Below the pieces are notes generated by a model. The model searched no databases. It was not told where the DNA came from and was given only the letters and a program-made list of their open reading frames with translations. Positions 38,186-51,600 of a stretch of DNA of 64,000 nt are shown in pieces (position 1 is the stretch's first letter; every line of letters starts with the position of its first letter). The DNA lies in the NCBI GenBank assembly GCA_028023455.1, contig JAQFVV010012395.1, positions 10,970,154-11,034,153 on the forward strand, read 5' to 3'. The DNA comes from Epiperipatus broadwayi (lineage: Eukaryota; Onychophora; Udeonychophora; Euonychophora; Peripatidae). The position numbers and the translations under genes are program-made.

Positions 38186-41100
38186 GTTGAATTACATTAT
38201 ATTGAATTACTTTTGCTGTGTATTACTTACTTATAAAATATTGAAATTTAAAAGGAAGGGGGAAGATATATGTTTAATTCTGATGATTTATCAAATTATG
38301 CTACCTTTGTTTGATGCTCAGAGATATTTTGAGTAGACTCCAGAAGCTAATAATATAAGTATTTTAATCTATCTAAACTTTTTATAACATCTTTTCATCA
38401 TCCAAATTTATAATAAAAGCTTATTTTTATGAAAACATTAGAAAAATTCAGTACTACCAATAACATCAATACTACCAGACATTTTGCACCTTAGAAGATG
38501 GCCCTGCCTATTCCTAATGGATAATCCTAATGGAATAAAACATATACTGTTTTCTACACAAAGTAAAAATGAACAAAAGACTCGTTCATTTCTGATAAAG
38601 AAAAATAATTAAGAAAAACTATTTTTGAGATAATTTACAAACATAAGTAAAAACTATATTATAAATCTTTTTTTAAATAATATTTTAGTAATATTATATT
38701 ATAACTCTTTAATCTTCATTTTATCTATATGTGAATAAAAATATTTATATATGTATAAATAAATGATTTATTTATTCAACTATAGATAGCCCAATTTGAA
38801 ATAATCAAAACTGACTAAAAAGGAATATTATTTGAAGAATAAATTTGATATGAAACTGAAATGATTATTTAAAAAGTAAATAAATAAATAATGCACTTTT
38901 TTTTTTATTCAATTAATGGATAAAGTTTAAAATATTTGATGATTCATCTATAAAACATTTGAAATACTTTTTTTTAATCCATTTTTTTTTTTTTTTTAGG
39001 TCTGAAAGAATATCTAACTTTATCAACATAACTTGATTATTTCACCTTACTATATATACTATTATAAACAAAATTAGTTCTCCTTTCTCAACTCTAGCAG
39101 GGTAATCATTGATTATTAGATAATAGTGCAATTTAATCTCCATGACCAGAATACTTTCTGGCTTTTGCCATTTTCAATGAGGTCTTGAAATTCAAGTATG
39201 AGTAAAGATAAACACCAAAAAATGGTTAGGTTATGAGAATTAAATTCACTACTATCTGATAATCACTGATTACTCAAGCTTAGAATGGATAGAATTGGGA
39301 TAAAGAAAGGATAATTGCTTTCATTATTGTCTAGTTTTCATATCCAAACTAATTTCATTCCTATTCTTTTGCATGCATTCTGTCGATATTCATATCTCTT
39401 TGCTACTAATAGGATTGAAATTTGTTTAAAGTCAATTCTAATAAATCTGTCTACTACAAATTACCACATAGTTGACAGAAAGATTGTAATGTTTCGATGT
39501 GATAATATAAAAATATTAAATTTATTCTATTTAAAAGGGGGGGGGGTCTAAAAATTATAGTATATAAAGCATTGCAATTATTATAAATAAATTATTGAAA
39601 ACTTGATTTGAGAGTTCATAAAACATTTAAATTCTAGATTTTGAAAAGCTCTGCTGTGTTGACTTTGGGCTCTTCAACTCTATCACTATACCAAACCCTG
39701 TAGTGCAATCAATCACTCCAAGCTGTTTATAAAAAAAATATCAAATTCCGAACATTATAACCTTTTAATTTGATGAAGTTAAACAATTAAATAATTACAT
39801 TTTTATTTAGCATGGTGCAATTTAATTTTTAGCCAATATCTAAGTAACTATTCAAGCAAACAAATGCATTCACCCCTTCTCCCATCTAGAAGACATGTAA
39901 TTTCTTTCTCCTAATGACTACTTTAAAAAATATCAATCCCATTTATAAAAAATTGAATAATCTGTTGGAATAACTTCATGACTGATTTTTAAGGAGAAGT
40001 TAAAAGATTGAAGAAGATAGAATTATTAAAAAAAAAACAGAGAAATTGTTTTGATGAGCAATTAAAAAATATTCTATCCCTTGTTGTTGATTTTATGATA
40101 TATATTACCATTTCCTGCTGACTCATTTTTTAGATTCTAAAGGAAAGACACGTACTAATTAATTCTATTAATACTATAATAAAGAAAAGCTTAGCAAATA
40201 TTGGCATTTAAAATGTATATATTCGTAAATAATATTCTTTTGTGTTCATATCAGTTAATTATTTCAGGATGAATTCTGTAACCTTATTTAATGAATACTA
40301 ATATTTTATTTTGAATTTATTTAAATCTTTGATTGTTCTATTTTAATATACCAAAACAAAATAACAAAATGACTTACCTAACATATATTTAATGTGTATT
40401 GACAGCTGTAATCCATTTCATATCAGCTTACCCAAACTATTAATTTAAGCATGAATAATTAATGGATGCATAATGCTGGTAGATTAATTTCTAGCCATTG
40501 ACTTCAATAATAAGCACATATATTTTTATTTAAATTGCAAATATTCAATAATCTATATTTTTTTCCCCAGTTATAAAATAAAATAGCCATGTTGGATTTT
40601 AATTTTAAAATGTTTTTATTATACTTTAATATTTTAGTCAAGTCTAATTGATTATTGTTGTGTTTATGGGTAAATTATTATAAACACGTACGATTAATAT
40701 ATATTTATTAATGTAAACAAATACACAGTTGCATATTTATAGAATATATATATAGTTATACACCTGCCTGCTATCATTGGTAAGTTATAGTTTCTAGTTA
40801 CCATGCGACTATGGAAGAAAGGGATTCGGGTGCCCTTATAAGTATACCTACCGCTTCCAGCTGTTTTGTAACAGCCTGCCTAATGGTATTGATGACATTT
40901 ACACTTGTTCTGTGACAGCTTTTCTCGTGTCTAATTTATGTCTAGCAACTTTCAGCTAACATGAAATTGCCTCAGTGCTCAGCCATATGGTGATCATCAA
41001 TGTGTATACTGCTGTTTAGTTTTGGCAACTGTTATTTAACCTTACCATCAAATGGATTGACTGTTTGTGGACAGATCCTCAAGATTCAGTGAACATCATT

Positions 41101-41278
41101 ACCTATTGGTTGATTCTTGCCATTGGACATATGATACCTATTTGTATAAATATTGGTCCATAGTCCACTCAAGATAAAATGGAATCTGGACTAACCCATT
41201 ATTTGAAGGCAAGATGAGATATAACAAACATCTTCAGAAATAACTAGTACAAATAATATTTAATTTGTAAATTTATGC
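38186..41278. other. Intergenic DNA; less AT-rich at 40.77-41.2 kb
   Basis: No supported gene. The stretch 40,770-41,200, just outside the giant foldback, has a balanced base composition and a TATA-like CCTTATAAGTATACC near 40,838. It could be a worn LTR or other repeat, but no partner copy is in the window. The rest is AT-rich and featureless. Confidence 0.4.
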
Positions 41279-43929
41279 ATTGTAAGGGTAGTTTAAAATC
41301 CTATCGAAACCAGCCATTATTTATCCACACCACCAAATTAAACCCATTTAAAACATAAGCTTAACTAATAGATGGTTGAATATGCACTATCATTTTTTTT
41401 GTAAACATACACATATATATATATGTGTGTGTGAGTGAGTGACAAAGGTTTGCTTTATTAAGTACCAAATTAAGCAAATGTCACAATGAACGAACTTATC
41501 TTATTTAATGAAAAATAAAAAGCCAGTTAAAGGAATCCTTCACATATATATCTATATAAACAATAAGTTAATTATCATTGTATTGTACATCATGGATAAA
41601 GACTAAGACTTAGTAAACATAGTGATGACCTAATGTCCAGTCAATAACTAGGTATCCAAGTGTGGAAAATAAAAGAATTCTATTATGTAATTTTATTTTT
41701 TTAACTACAACCAATATAATACATGTAACAATAGACAGCCAGAACAATTGAAAAGGAAATGGAAAATCTAGTATACTAAACACCAGAAACTAAGCATGAT
41801 ATAAAAGCAACCCAGTTCATTTCCGTCATCTTTCATTATTTTTCAAATGATGCAATAATTGTATGAAACCAACATCTTAAGATCAAAGGTTCAAATACAA
41901 GAGAAGATGGATGACTTGTTCAAATATTCCATATTATCCATCTAATTTTCGCAGTGCAAAACTATAAGAAATTACTACCGACATTTAAATAGAGAAAAGT
42001 TTGTTAAATTCATGCAGTTTAACAAAAGAACTGAACTGATTTTAAACTGATATTTAAAAATAAAAAACTGTGCTATTATTCAAACATGGAGAAAGAAGAA
42101 ACACAACATCTCCAGCATTTATATAAATGATGAAGTAATTTTTTCTTATTTAAGCCATTAAATACCGAATAACAAATCAAGAAAAATTAAATCTATTATA
42201 GCTGTAAAATGTCAGTAACATTGCCATAGGACTGGAGTGCTACTGTCCTGACCATAGAAGCATGCTGACTTAATATACTTGCCTGTATAATACCTAAAGA
42301 AACACCAAATGTCCTATAATAAATGACTAAAAGGATTGAGAAGGAAAGTGACTGCAGAAAATGGAAACAATATCATTTCAAGTGAGTTGCTGAGGAATTC
42401 TAGCAAGGGATGAATGATTTACTGAAGAAGAATGATCCAAAGAAAGATAGGCTGTATCCATAAAAGACATTATTATCATACTCAGGGATATTAACCAAAG
42501 TTTTGATTTATCATGTATTATTTTTTTGTATGCATATATTCTAGTTTTATTTACTTCCACACTTGGGAGATTAAACATGCCTGAAATTGGAAGAGTCTAT
42601 TATAAGTGAAAGCAACAAAATGAAGGGGATTATTAAGCTAGATAATTTTTTTTTTAGGATAAATAAAGTTTAGGTCAGCTTTCCTAGGTTTTATAAATAA
42701 AGTTTAGGTCAGCATATTAAGCACATGCACTTACTACAGAACAGAGCTTGTATTTTATTTGTTTATTATTAACTAACAATCATTCATGTTTATTGTTTTG
42801 GTATAAATGACTAATCTTCTTGTACAGATGTTCTTTTCTATCAAATGTAGGGAACCATATATCGGTACAATAACTGAAACTGGACATACTTGCATAATAT
42901 TGTAAATAAGCTAGTTAGCTTCATGGTCAATTTAATAATGATTTTTTAAATTGGCTTTGTAAATAAATAATGCCTTGTTATGTATCTCTACCATGGGTAA
43001 GGGTTGGAATAATGAACACATTTAATTGTTAATATGGTAGAAATACTTCCTTGACATACACAATTACATCTTTTTATCATGTTAAAAAGTTTTGAATTTT
43101 TGTTTTGTTATTTAATAAATATTGTTAACTTGATTTAAATTAAATTGGTCTCTAGTTTATCAAAATCAATTATACATTCATTTATCAACTTATACCTGGA
43201 TATATATACACATTCACACATTTAATTGTTTGGATGGATCTTTATATCAATTGAAACCTATATAGAGGTGTAGTAGTTGCTTGCTATCTAGTATAAATTC
43301 ACTTCTGAAGAGAGCTGAAAGCAGAATTTTCCATTGAGTTTGAATACTGAGGCATAACAGAACCCAAAAGAGGAGTGAGATATGGATGAACTAGCCTAAA
43401 TTATATCTAAATTTAATGTGCAAACTTAGAGCTAGTCATTGGAGGTAGATATGATCATAGGTTAGGTACTTCATTGCATCATTCACAGCATCATGCCAGA
43501 GGACCCTAGGTCTGACCATAGTGATATATATCCCCCCCTCTTCTGGTGGAAGACCCAGACTGTTGCAATACTTATCCAATTAGAATCTTCATTTTTTGTA
43601 AACATTTTTGAAAATGGTCAAATATACTTAGCTGAAATGTTTTAATAAAAAAGTTTTCCCATAAAAAGAAAATGTGAAAAATATGGTTGGTGTCTTTAGT
43701 TTTACAATTTTAGAAATATGTCTTATCATGTTGTCTCTTGTTGATCTATATTTTTTTTTATACAACATATATTTTTATTTAAACACTTTTATTTAACCAC
43801 TACACATTTGATTGAAGAACTGCTTTGATTTGTATTTTGATGTGTAACAATTGTTTAAAAAACATCACTGATCACCATTCTTTATGATTATACAAGCTGT
43901 TTTCACAGAGGTAAAACTCTTCATACAGT

Positions 43930-44173
43930 AGTGCCACTCAGTGCAAGCTAGAGTAATCAATGGATGCAGGAATTTTTGTGCATAAAATCCTATCTAGTAC
44001 CTATTCATCCAATATCCCCAAACTAGTTTCTAGCTTGTGATTTCAGCCTTCATTGATAAAAGTCACAAGTTAGAAACTAGTTTGGGGATTTCGATGAGCA
44101 GGCACTAGATAGGGATTTTATGCACAAGCCTTCCTGCATTCATTGATCATTCTAGCTTACACTGAGTGGCGCT
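43930..44173. repeat. Central palindrome inside the giant foldback
   Basis: GTGCCACTCAGTG at 43,931 is mirrored by CACTGAGTGGCGC near 44,160-44,172. The inner match CCCCAAACTAGTTTCTA against TAGAAACTAGTTTGGGG is near perfect, with a 22-base loop at 44,041-44,062. The flanks of this palindrome do not match each other, so it looks like a separate MITE nested at the centre. Confidence 0.8.
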
Positions 44174-46908
44174 ATTTGTTTATTCCTTTTAATACTATAT
44201 ATGATTCTGCATTCTTATTGTTTATTCTTATTTGTTGTTTTTTATTAAGGATTTAACAGCTGCAAATTTATATTTTAGATTTAACAAAATGTTACTATCA
44301 ACTAAAAGATTATATATTAATTATTTTTATTATAATGAAATTACTCTTCTATATGGCATGTTTCCCCTCATTATTTATTAATCTTGCAATTTGCTTTTCA
44401 AATTCTATATCATTTTTAAAATTCAATTTATGCAGTTGCACTACAGTTTTTGCTCATATAGATTCATTGTACTCTTGTAGTTTATATTATAACAGGCTAA
44501 TGTTTTATACCACAAGAGAGGAGGAACGCATCTCACTATGGTTGGACCTAGGGTCTTCTGGTAAGTTTCTGCCACTGGTGTGATGAAGTACATAACCTAT
44601 GATCTTATCTACCTACAATGCTCCAGCTCGGTGTTTACACATTAAATTTATATACAATTTATGCTAGTTCATCCATACCTCAACTCACCTTTGGGCTCCA
44701 TTACACAGTATTCAAATTCAGGGAAAAATCTGCCTTCAACTCTCTTCAAGGGTGAACATACACAGAATAGCAACTGCTGCACCCCTATATAGGTTACAGT
44801 TGATTTAATCCTTCATCCAACTTATTTCTACATTATTATATAAGAGTAAGATGTGTGTGTATATATATCTTCGATTATCGTTTGATGAATGAATGCAGAA
44901 ATAATTGTGATAAACTAGAGACCAGTTTAATGTAAATCAAATTGACAACATTTATTAAATAACAAAACAAAAGAATTTAAAACTTTTTAACATGATAAAA
45001 CAATATAATTGTGTGCGTCAAGGATGTACTTCTACCATATCAACAATTGACTCCAAACCCTTACCCATGGTAGAAATACATAACACGATACTAATTATTT
45101 ACAAAGCAAATAAAAATAAAAATTTGTTATTAAATTGACTGCAAAGCTAACTAGCTAATTTCAATATTATACAGGTATATCTGCAGTAGCCTCGTCCAAT
45201 TTCAAATTAGCAATGTTCCATCTTCTTTAGGAACCTTTCTATCTATGTACAGTTCACTGAAGTTGATAGGAAAAAAACATCAACACAACAGGATTAATCA
45301 TTCATACCGGAAAAAAAAAGCATGTATTAGTTAACAAAAGCAAATAACATGAACTCTGTCCTGTAATAAGTGTATGTACTTTACCTTAGCCCATATCATG
45401 ATGATGATCAATGTTAAGTTGCAATAGAGGGAAAGCTAATCTACACTTAATTTAACATACATTTTTTAAATCTAACTTAACAATCCCCCCCCCCTCATTT
45501 TGTTGCTTTCATTTATAATGGACTCTCCCAACTTGTAGACATGCTTCCAAGTATGGAAATAAAATAAAACTAGAATTTTACAAACATGTATAAAAAAATA
45601 CATAATAAAATTAAAACTTTCATTAGGTCATCTTGGTTAATGTCCATGAGTTTGACAATAATGTCTTTTATGGATAGTCTATCTCTCTTCAGAACACTCT
45701 CCTTTGGTAAATTATTCATCATTCACTGGAATTCTTTAGCAGCATGCTTGAAATAATATATCCATTTCCTAAAGTTGCTCTCCTTCTCAATCCATGTAGA
45801 CATTTAATATAGGACTGTTGGTGTTCTTTTAGGTCTTATACAGGTAAGTAGATTATGTCATTGTGCTTCCAGGATCTGGACAGTTGCACTCAGCCCTATG
45901 ACATTAGAGATTTAGCCAGAATACATTGCACAGCCATTTATAACAGTTTTTTTTTTTTTTTTTGATTTGATATTTAGCATTTGATGGCTTAAAAAATTAC
46001 TTCATTTTATTTAAATGCTGGTGGTGTTTTATTTTTTCTTTATCCATGTTCGAATAATAGTGCCATTTCATGAATATCAATTTAAAATCAATTCAGTTAT
46101 TTTATTAACCCACATGAACTCAACAAACTTTTCTCTATTTAAATGCCAGTTGTAATTTCTTATGGTTTTTGTGCTAAGAAAATTACATGAATAATTCAGA
46201 ATATTCGAACGAGTCATCCATTTTTTTTTTGCATTCGAACATTCGGTCTTAGGATGTTGGCTTTATATAGTTATGGATTATTTGAAAAATAAAAGATGAC
46301 AGAAATGAACTTGGTTTGCTTTTGTACTATGCATAGTTTCTCAGGTTTGGTATACTAGCCTTTTCATTTCCTTTGACATTGCTATGGCTGCCTATTGTTG
46401 TACATATTATATTGGTTGTAGTTAAAAAATAAAATTACATAATAGAATTTTAATTTTATTTTTCACATTTGGTTGCCTAGTGATTGGCTTAAAATTGGGT
46501 CATCACTATGTTTACTAAGCCTATGTCTTAATTCATGATGTACAACACATTGATAATTAAATTATTGTTGGTATATATATATGGCTGCAGAAAGGAGTTT
46601 TCTATTAACTGAAAGGAGACCCTTTGATTCCTCTTGGAGGCCTTAAAGGAACCGAGCAGGGCAAATTCCTAATGTCCACTCCATACGTTCTTGTCGTTGC
46701 AGCTGTTATTACTATGTGATTATTCATATAGTATACGAACGTGGATGGGCTGCTCACCAACATGCATTAGCCAGCGTGGTGAATTTATTGGCTTTTTACC
46801 TCTGAGTTTAAGATCAAGAAACACCATGGTCTTTCTTCTCAGTGCCTGATAAGGCAGAATGAATGTTTGTGTAAATGATAAATATTTTTCCAATACATAT
46901 ATACAATT

Positions 46909-49900
46909 ATGACAGACAAAAATAAAGCATGGCCCTTATTCCCAGGAGGCTGTAAAGTCACCAACCAAGGCAGCGGTTGGTGGCCGAAGGCGGAGGGTGC
47001 TAAGAATCCCCTGATTGCGGACCCAGGCTACCATTTGATGACGACTTTTTATTTAGGTACTTACAACTGCAGATCACTTTCAAGTGAAGGAAGATTGCAA
47101 GAATTAGAAGAAGAACTGTCTTATATTAAATGGGACATTATTGGACTTTGTGAAGTTAGAAGAAAAGGAGAAGAAACAATTGATTTAAAAGGTGGACATA
47201 TACTCTATTATAAAGGCACACATATTGGAAATACAAGTGGAGTAGGATTCATTATAAATAAAAAGTGGAAGAACAATATTGTGGAGATTGATGGTGTATC
47301 GGACAGAGTGGCAAGATTAGTTATACAACTTAATAGCAGATACCAAATGCAGATAATTCAGGTTTATGCCCCAACAAGTTCTCATAGTGATGAAGTAGTA
47401 GAAGATTTTTATATGGATGTACAAAAGGCTTTTGATCAGAGTAAACAACATTTTAAAATTGTTATGGGAGACTTTAATGCTAGAATTGGTAGACAAATGA
47501 AAGATGAAATTGCTGTAGGTAATTTTGGTTATGGTAATAGAAATGAGAGAGGACATAGACTTGTGGAGTTTGCAGAAAAAGAAAAACTTTATATTATGAA
47601 TTCATTTTTTGAAAAAAATATTAAAAGGAAATGGACATGGAAGCATCCAAATGAAGGTACAGCAGAATTGGATTATATTTTGACTAACAGAAAATACATA
47701 TTTCAAGATTGTAATGTTCTTAATAAATTTAACACAGGAAGTGATCATCGATTAGTAAGGTGTAAGTTACGTGGTAATGTAAAACTAGAGAGACAAAAAT
47801 TATTAAGAAAAACAATATTTACAGTTGATATTCCTAATCTTCAGAAACATTCTAATGAATTTAAATTAGAACTTACAAATAGGTTTCAAGTGTTAGGTGA
47901 TTTTGAACATGATTAAGATTTGAATGAAATTAATATGAAAATAACTGATACACTTTTAAAAACTGCAACAAACATAGCTGGTAGAAAAAAGCAGCAATTG
48001 ACTAATAAAATTTCGACTGAGACTAGAGAATTTATGAAGAAAAGAAGGAATATGAAGATATACAAAAATGATGTATTAAAAAGAATTGAATATCTCGAAT
48101 TTTGTAAAATGGTACGGAAAAGAGTTGAAAATGATATAAGAAAGTATAACTGTGAAATAGCAAGGAAAGCTGTAGAAGAAAATAAAAGTCTCAAAAATGT
48201 TAAACAACATTTTGGTATTGGTAGGAAATTTATATCTGCAATAAGAAAAAAAGATGGAATTATTACTAAAAAGAGAGATGACATCATGAAATTGGTAGAA
48301 GATTTTTATCAAGAATTATATAGTAATAAAGAACAAGTACCTCCTATATCTATTACATCTTCCGAATTGCCCAGAATTTTAAATGAAGAAGTGAGACATG
48401 CAATTAAGTGTATGAAGAAAGGAAAGGCTCCAGGAAATGATGGAATTATAATTGATATATTAAAAGAAGCAGGTGAAGAAATAGAAACAATTTTAGCAAA
48501 GTTATATACCAAATGTCTAAATGATAAAGATGTACCGGAAGATTGGAAGAATGCAGTAATAATATTAATATTTAAAAAAGGTGATAAAGAAGATATTAGA
48601 AATTACAGACCTATCAGCCTTTTATCAGTTTTATATAAAATTTTTACCAAGATAATTACAACTCGTCTACAGAGAACTTTGGATTTCCACCAACCAAGAG
48701 AACAAGCTGGATTTAAAAGTAGTTTTAGTACAATAGATCATATCCAGATATTGAGAGAAGTCATAGAAAGGACAAACGAATATGAGTTGTCATTATGTTT
48801 TGGATTTGTAGATTATGAAAAGGCATTCGATTCTTCAGTGATTAAAGCATTGGATCATCAACGTATAGATCCAGGATATTGTCATATTTTAAAGAATATT
48901 TATAAAAATGCAACAGCAACAATTAGATTACATAATGATACTGGAAAAATCAACATTGAGAAAGGTGTAAGACAAAGTGACTCCATATCTCCAAAACTCT
49001 TTACAGCAATGCTGCAAGAAGTATTTTGTGGATTAAAATGGGAAACTAAAGGAGTGAAAGTAAATGGAGAGTATTTAAGTCATTTAGATTTCGCAGATGA
49101 TGTAATTGTTTTTGCAAATAATGCTTCAGAGCTGCAGGAAATGTTGCAGGAGTTAGCAGATGAAAGTAGAAAAGTAGGACTAAAGATAAATGTTAAAAAG
49201 ACTAAAGTAATGTTTAATCGATTTGCTCAAAATATGAAAATAAAAATTGATTATGAAGAATTAGAAGAAGTTAACAGTTACAAATACCTTGGTCAGATTA
49301 TTAATACAGATGGAAACATAATGGAGGAAATTAATCATAGAATTAAACTTGGTTGGAGTGCTTTTGGTAGAAATAACTTGATACTAAAAGGAAATATGCC
49401 TATGTGTTTGAAAAGGATGGTTTTTAACAAATACCTTGGTCAGATTATTAATACAGATGGAAACATAATGGAGGAAATTAATCATAGAATTAAACTTGGT
49501 TGGAGTGCTTTTGGTAGAAATAACTTGATACTAAAAGGAAATATGCCTATGTGTTTGAAAAGGATGGTTTTTAACAAATGTGTTTTACCAGTTCTTACTT
49601 ATGGATCTGAGACTTGGACACTTAATAGAAGAGCAATACAGAGACTTCAGACCACTCAAAGGAGTATGGAGAGATGTATGTTGGGAGTAACAAGACGAGA
49701 TCGAAAACGCAATGTATGGGTAAGACAACAAACAGGTGTTACTGACCTTATTGAAAAAATTAAAAGATTGAAATGGAGTTGGGCTGGACATACTGCTAGA
49801 AGAGATGATAATAGATGGACAATTGAAATTTTAAACTGGATTCCAAGAGATTGTAAAAGACCCAGAAAGAGACCACATGTGAGATGGGTGGATGAAATAA

Positions 49901-50001
49901 GAAAATGTGCAGGGGTGTTGTGGAGAAGAGAAGCTAAAGATTGGAGAAGATGGATAAAACTTGGAGAGACCTTCATCCTGCAGTGGATTGATAATGGTTG
50001 A
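46909..50001 (+). pseudogene. RTE endonuclease-reverse transcriptase, copy 1 (one stop, internal duplication)
   Basis: Starts at the ATG at 46,909 ([11 protein letters not shown]). An APE-type endonuclease follows, with Asn53 in TYNCRS, Glu82 in CEVR, Tyr153 in QVYAP, Asp188/Asn190 in GDFNAR, Asp255 in LDYIL and Ser-Asp-His 278-280 in GSDHRL. Then come a basic linker and the reverse transcriptase: [29 protein letters not shown] and catalytic FADD at 49,090-49,101. A C-terminal [12 protein letters not shown] tail follows. An in-frame TAA at 47,914-47,916 splits endonuclease from RT; copy 2 has TCA there. Further changes against copy 2: Gly to Ser in RQGD (48,976-48,978), a 12-base in-frame loss near 48,833, and an exact 147-bp in-frame tandem duplication at 49,282-49,575. 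It nicks DNA and copies its RNA in the family; this copy is almost certainly dead. Confidence 0.92.
49282..49575 (+). repeat. Exact 147-bp tandem duplication in RTE copy 1
   Basis: Two identical 147-base units (49,282-49,428 and 49,429-49,575) encoding 49 residues starting KYLGQIIN. Copy 2 and the decayed copies have one unit. The junction has short homology (ACAAAT). I found no base difference between the two units. Confidence 0.95.
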
Positions 50002-50276
50002 TGATGATGATGATGATATATATATATTTTTAAATGATTTCTTTAACTGGCTTTTATTTTTCATTAAATAAAAGAAATTAGTTCATTGAGACACTTGTTT
50101 AACTTGATATTTAACAAAGCAAATGTTCATCACATATATACATATGTATGCTTAAAAGAAATGATAGTGCATATTCAGCCACCTATTAGTTTAAGCTTAT
50201 GTTTTGAATGGGTTTAGTTTGGTGGTGTTGATAAATATAGGCTGGTTTTGATAGGATTGTAAGCTACCCTTACAAT

Positions 50277-51600
50277 ATATATATATATGTGTGTGTGTGT
50301 ATAATTTTAGAGAATCAAATATTATATCCTCTTATAAATATTTTGTGCATTCATATATATATATCTTTTAGTTCTGAAGAAGATTGCTGACTAATGTTTG
50401 TTTCTATTGTAAACTATTTTGTGCATTCATACATATCTTTTAACTGTAAAGAAGATTGCTGATCAATTGAAATTGTCAGATTGATTAAGTTAAATAAAAT
50501 AAGCATTGTTACAGTAATAAAAAAAGTGGATTTGCTTAATTATTTAAAATTTTATAAAAGCATATAGAAAGTTATAAGGTGAAAGAAAGAATATAATACT
50601 TCATTTATACATATTTGCCATAGATTAATAAAGTGGCCACTTTCATTAGTTAAGTGTAGTTTTTATTAGATTTTCCACAGTCAACAATTAAGTTCTTAAG
50701 ATTTTATATATATGAATGTGTACTGACTATTGATATAGTATATTTGACTCAGTGCAAAAATTTCATCACTTCCAGCTTTACCATATAAAATGTAAAGTCA
50801 GATACTTAATAGTATGAATTAGCCATTAATTTGACTAATTCATATATTTTATGGCATACTTGCATTTAACACTTTCTTCTAGAATTTGTTTAATAATTGT
50901 TTTTATATATTTGGTTTTAAGGATTTGTTTATCTAATTCACTATACACTATTAATTCCATTAAATTCATTTATTTGTTGTTTGAAACAAAATTTCTAATG
51001 AACAAATGTAGTCTTTTACTTTTTCAAATGTATTCATTTCCTTATTTATGTTTGATTTTATAAATTGTAATTTTGGATATTTTTTTATGATTCTATTATT
51101 TTATATTAATGCTTTATTTGCCCTCTTATTATTTGCAAATTCTTAAAGAATAAGTTTGAGTCAATTTATATGAACATATCCTTTAATTTTCAATTAATAT
51201 TTTGGATTCTATTTCATTTGACTTTTAATTTTTGCTTTCTCAATTTAATATTTTTGGTTTTATGTTTTTCTTTGCAGATTTTTGCATTATCATTAACATA
51301 ATTATTTCTATGAAAATTGTGCTGATATTTATTTGAGTGTATTTGCATTTATAGACTCTTTGTGACATTAAAGTCATCTAATATTTACATCTTAAAATTT
51401 TCTATATTATTTTTAAGCATCATGGAATCTATATTAATTTTAAAATGTATATTCAGAAAATATGAGGATGTAAAATTAAAATTAACAACTTACATTTGAT
51501 TTTATATTTTTACTAGTGATCCAATCTGTGAAAGATATTAATCAATTTGAAGGCATTAAATTAATTGAGAAATAGATTCAATTACACATACTGCTTATTT
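50277..51600. other. AT-rich intergenic DNA with a short direct repeat
   Basis: A ~55-bp segment (ATTTTGTGCATTCATA...GAAGATTGCTGA) occurs at about 50,340-50,392 and again at 50,415-50,463. AT and GT dinucleotide tracts occur at 50,276-50,302. No gene supported. Confidence 0.55.

Larger units (their letters stand above)
46584..50017 (+). mobile_element. RTE-type LINE, full length, young copy 1
   Basis: Begins GCTGCAGAAAGGAG, has a ~325-base leader, one long coding region and ends in a (GAT)n tail at 50,000-50,017, the simple-repeat 3' end typical of RTE elements rather than poly-A. It agrees with copy 2 (56,831-60,132) at nearly every base. It sits in an AT dinucleotide tract in the right arm of the giant foldback; the equivalent uninterrupted site is in the left arm near 41,541-41,565. 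A target duplication made of AT repeats is possible but cannot be measured. Confidence 0.93.
41279..50276. mobile_element. Giant foldback element with ~2.3-kb inverted arms
   Basis: ATTGTAAGGGTAG at 41,279 is mirrored by CTACCCTTACAAT ending at 50,276. From there the two arms match in inverted order for about 2.3 kb each: left 41,279 to about 43,550; right about 44,507-50,276, after discounting the RTE inserted at 46,584-50,017. Checked landmarks include GGTTTAGTTTGGTGGTGTTG, AAAGCCAGTTAAAG, CATAGTGATGACC, ACTACAACCAATATAAT, AAAGACATTATT, CTACCATGGGTAAGGGTTGG and GATAAACTAGAGACC. The unmatched middle (about 0.95 kb) contains its own small palindrome at 43,930-44,173. Many small indels separate the arms. 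No transposase is encoded, so if mobile it depends on another element. No certain target duplication; AT flanks both ends. Confidence 0.88.

Noticed and set aside
42378-42578. Open frames within the giant foldback arms
   Set aside because: They are not conserved in the inverted partner arm, as a transposase would be expected to be.
47317-50064. Minus-strand frames opposite RTE copy 1 (for example 124 and 106 codons)
   Set aside because: They are shadows of the real plus-strand coding region and recur at the same offset in copy 2 only because the copies are nearly identical.
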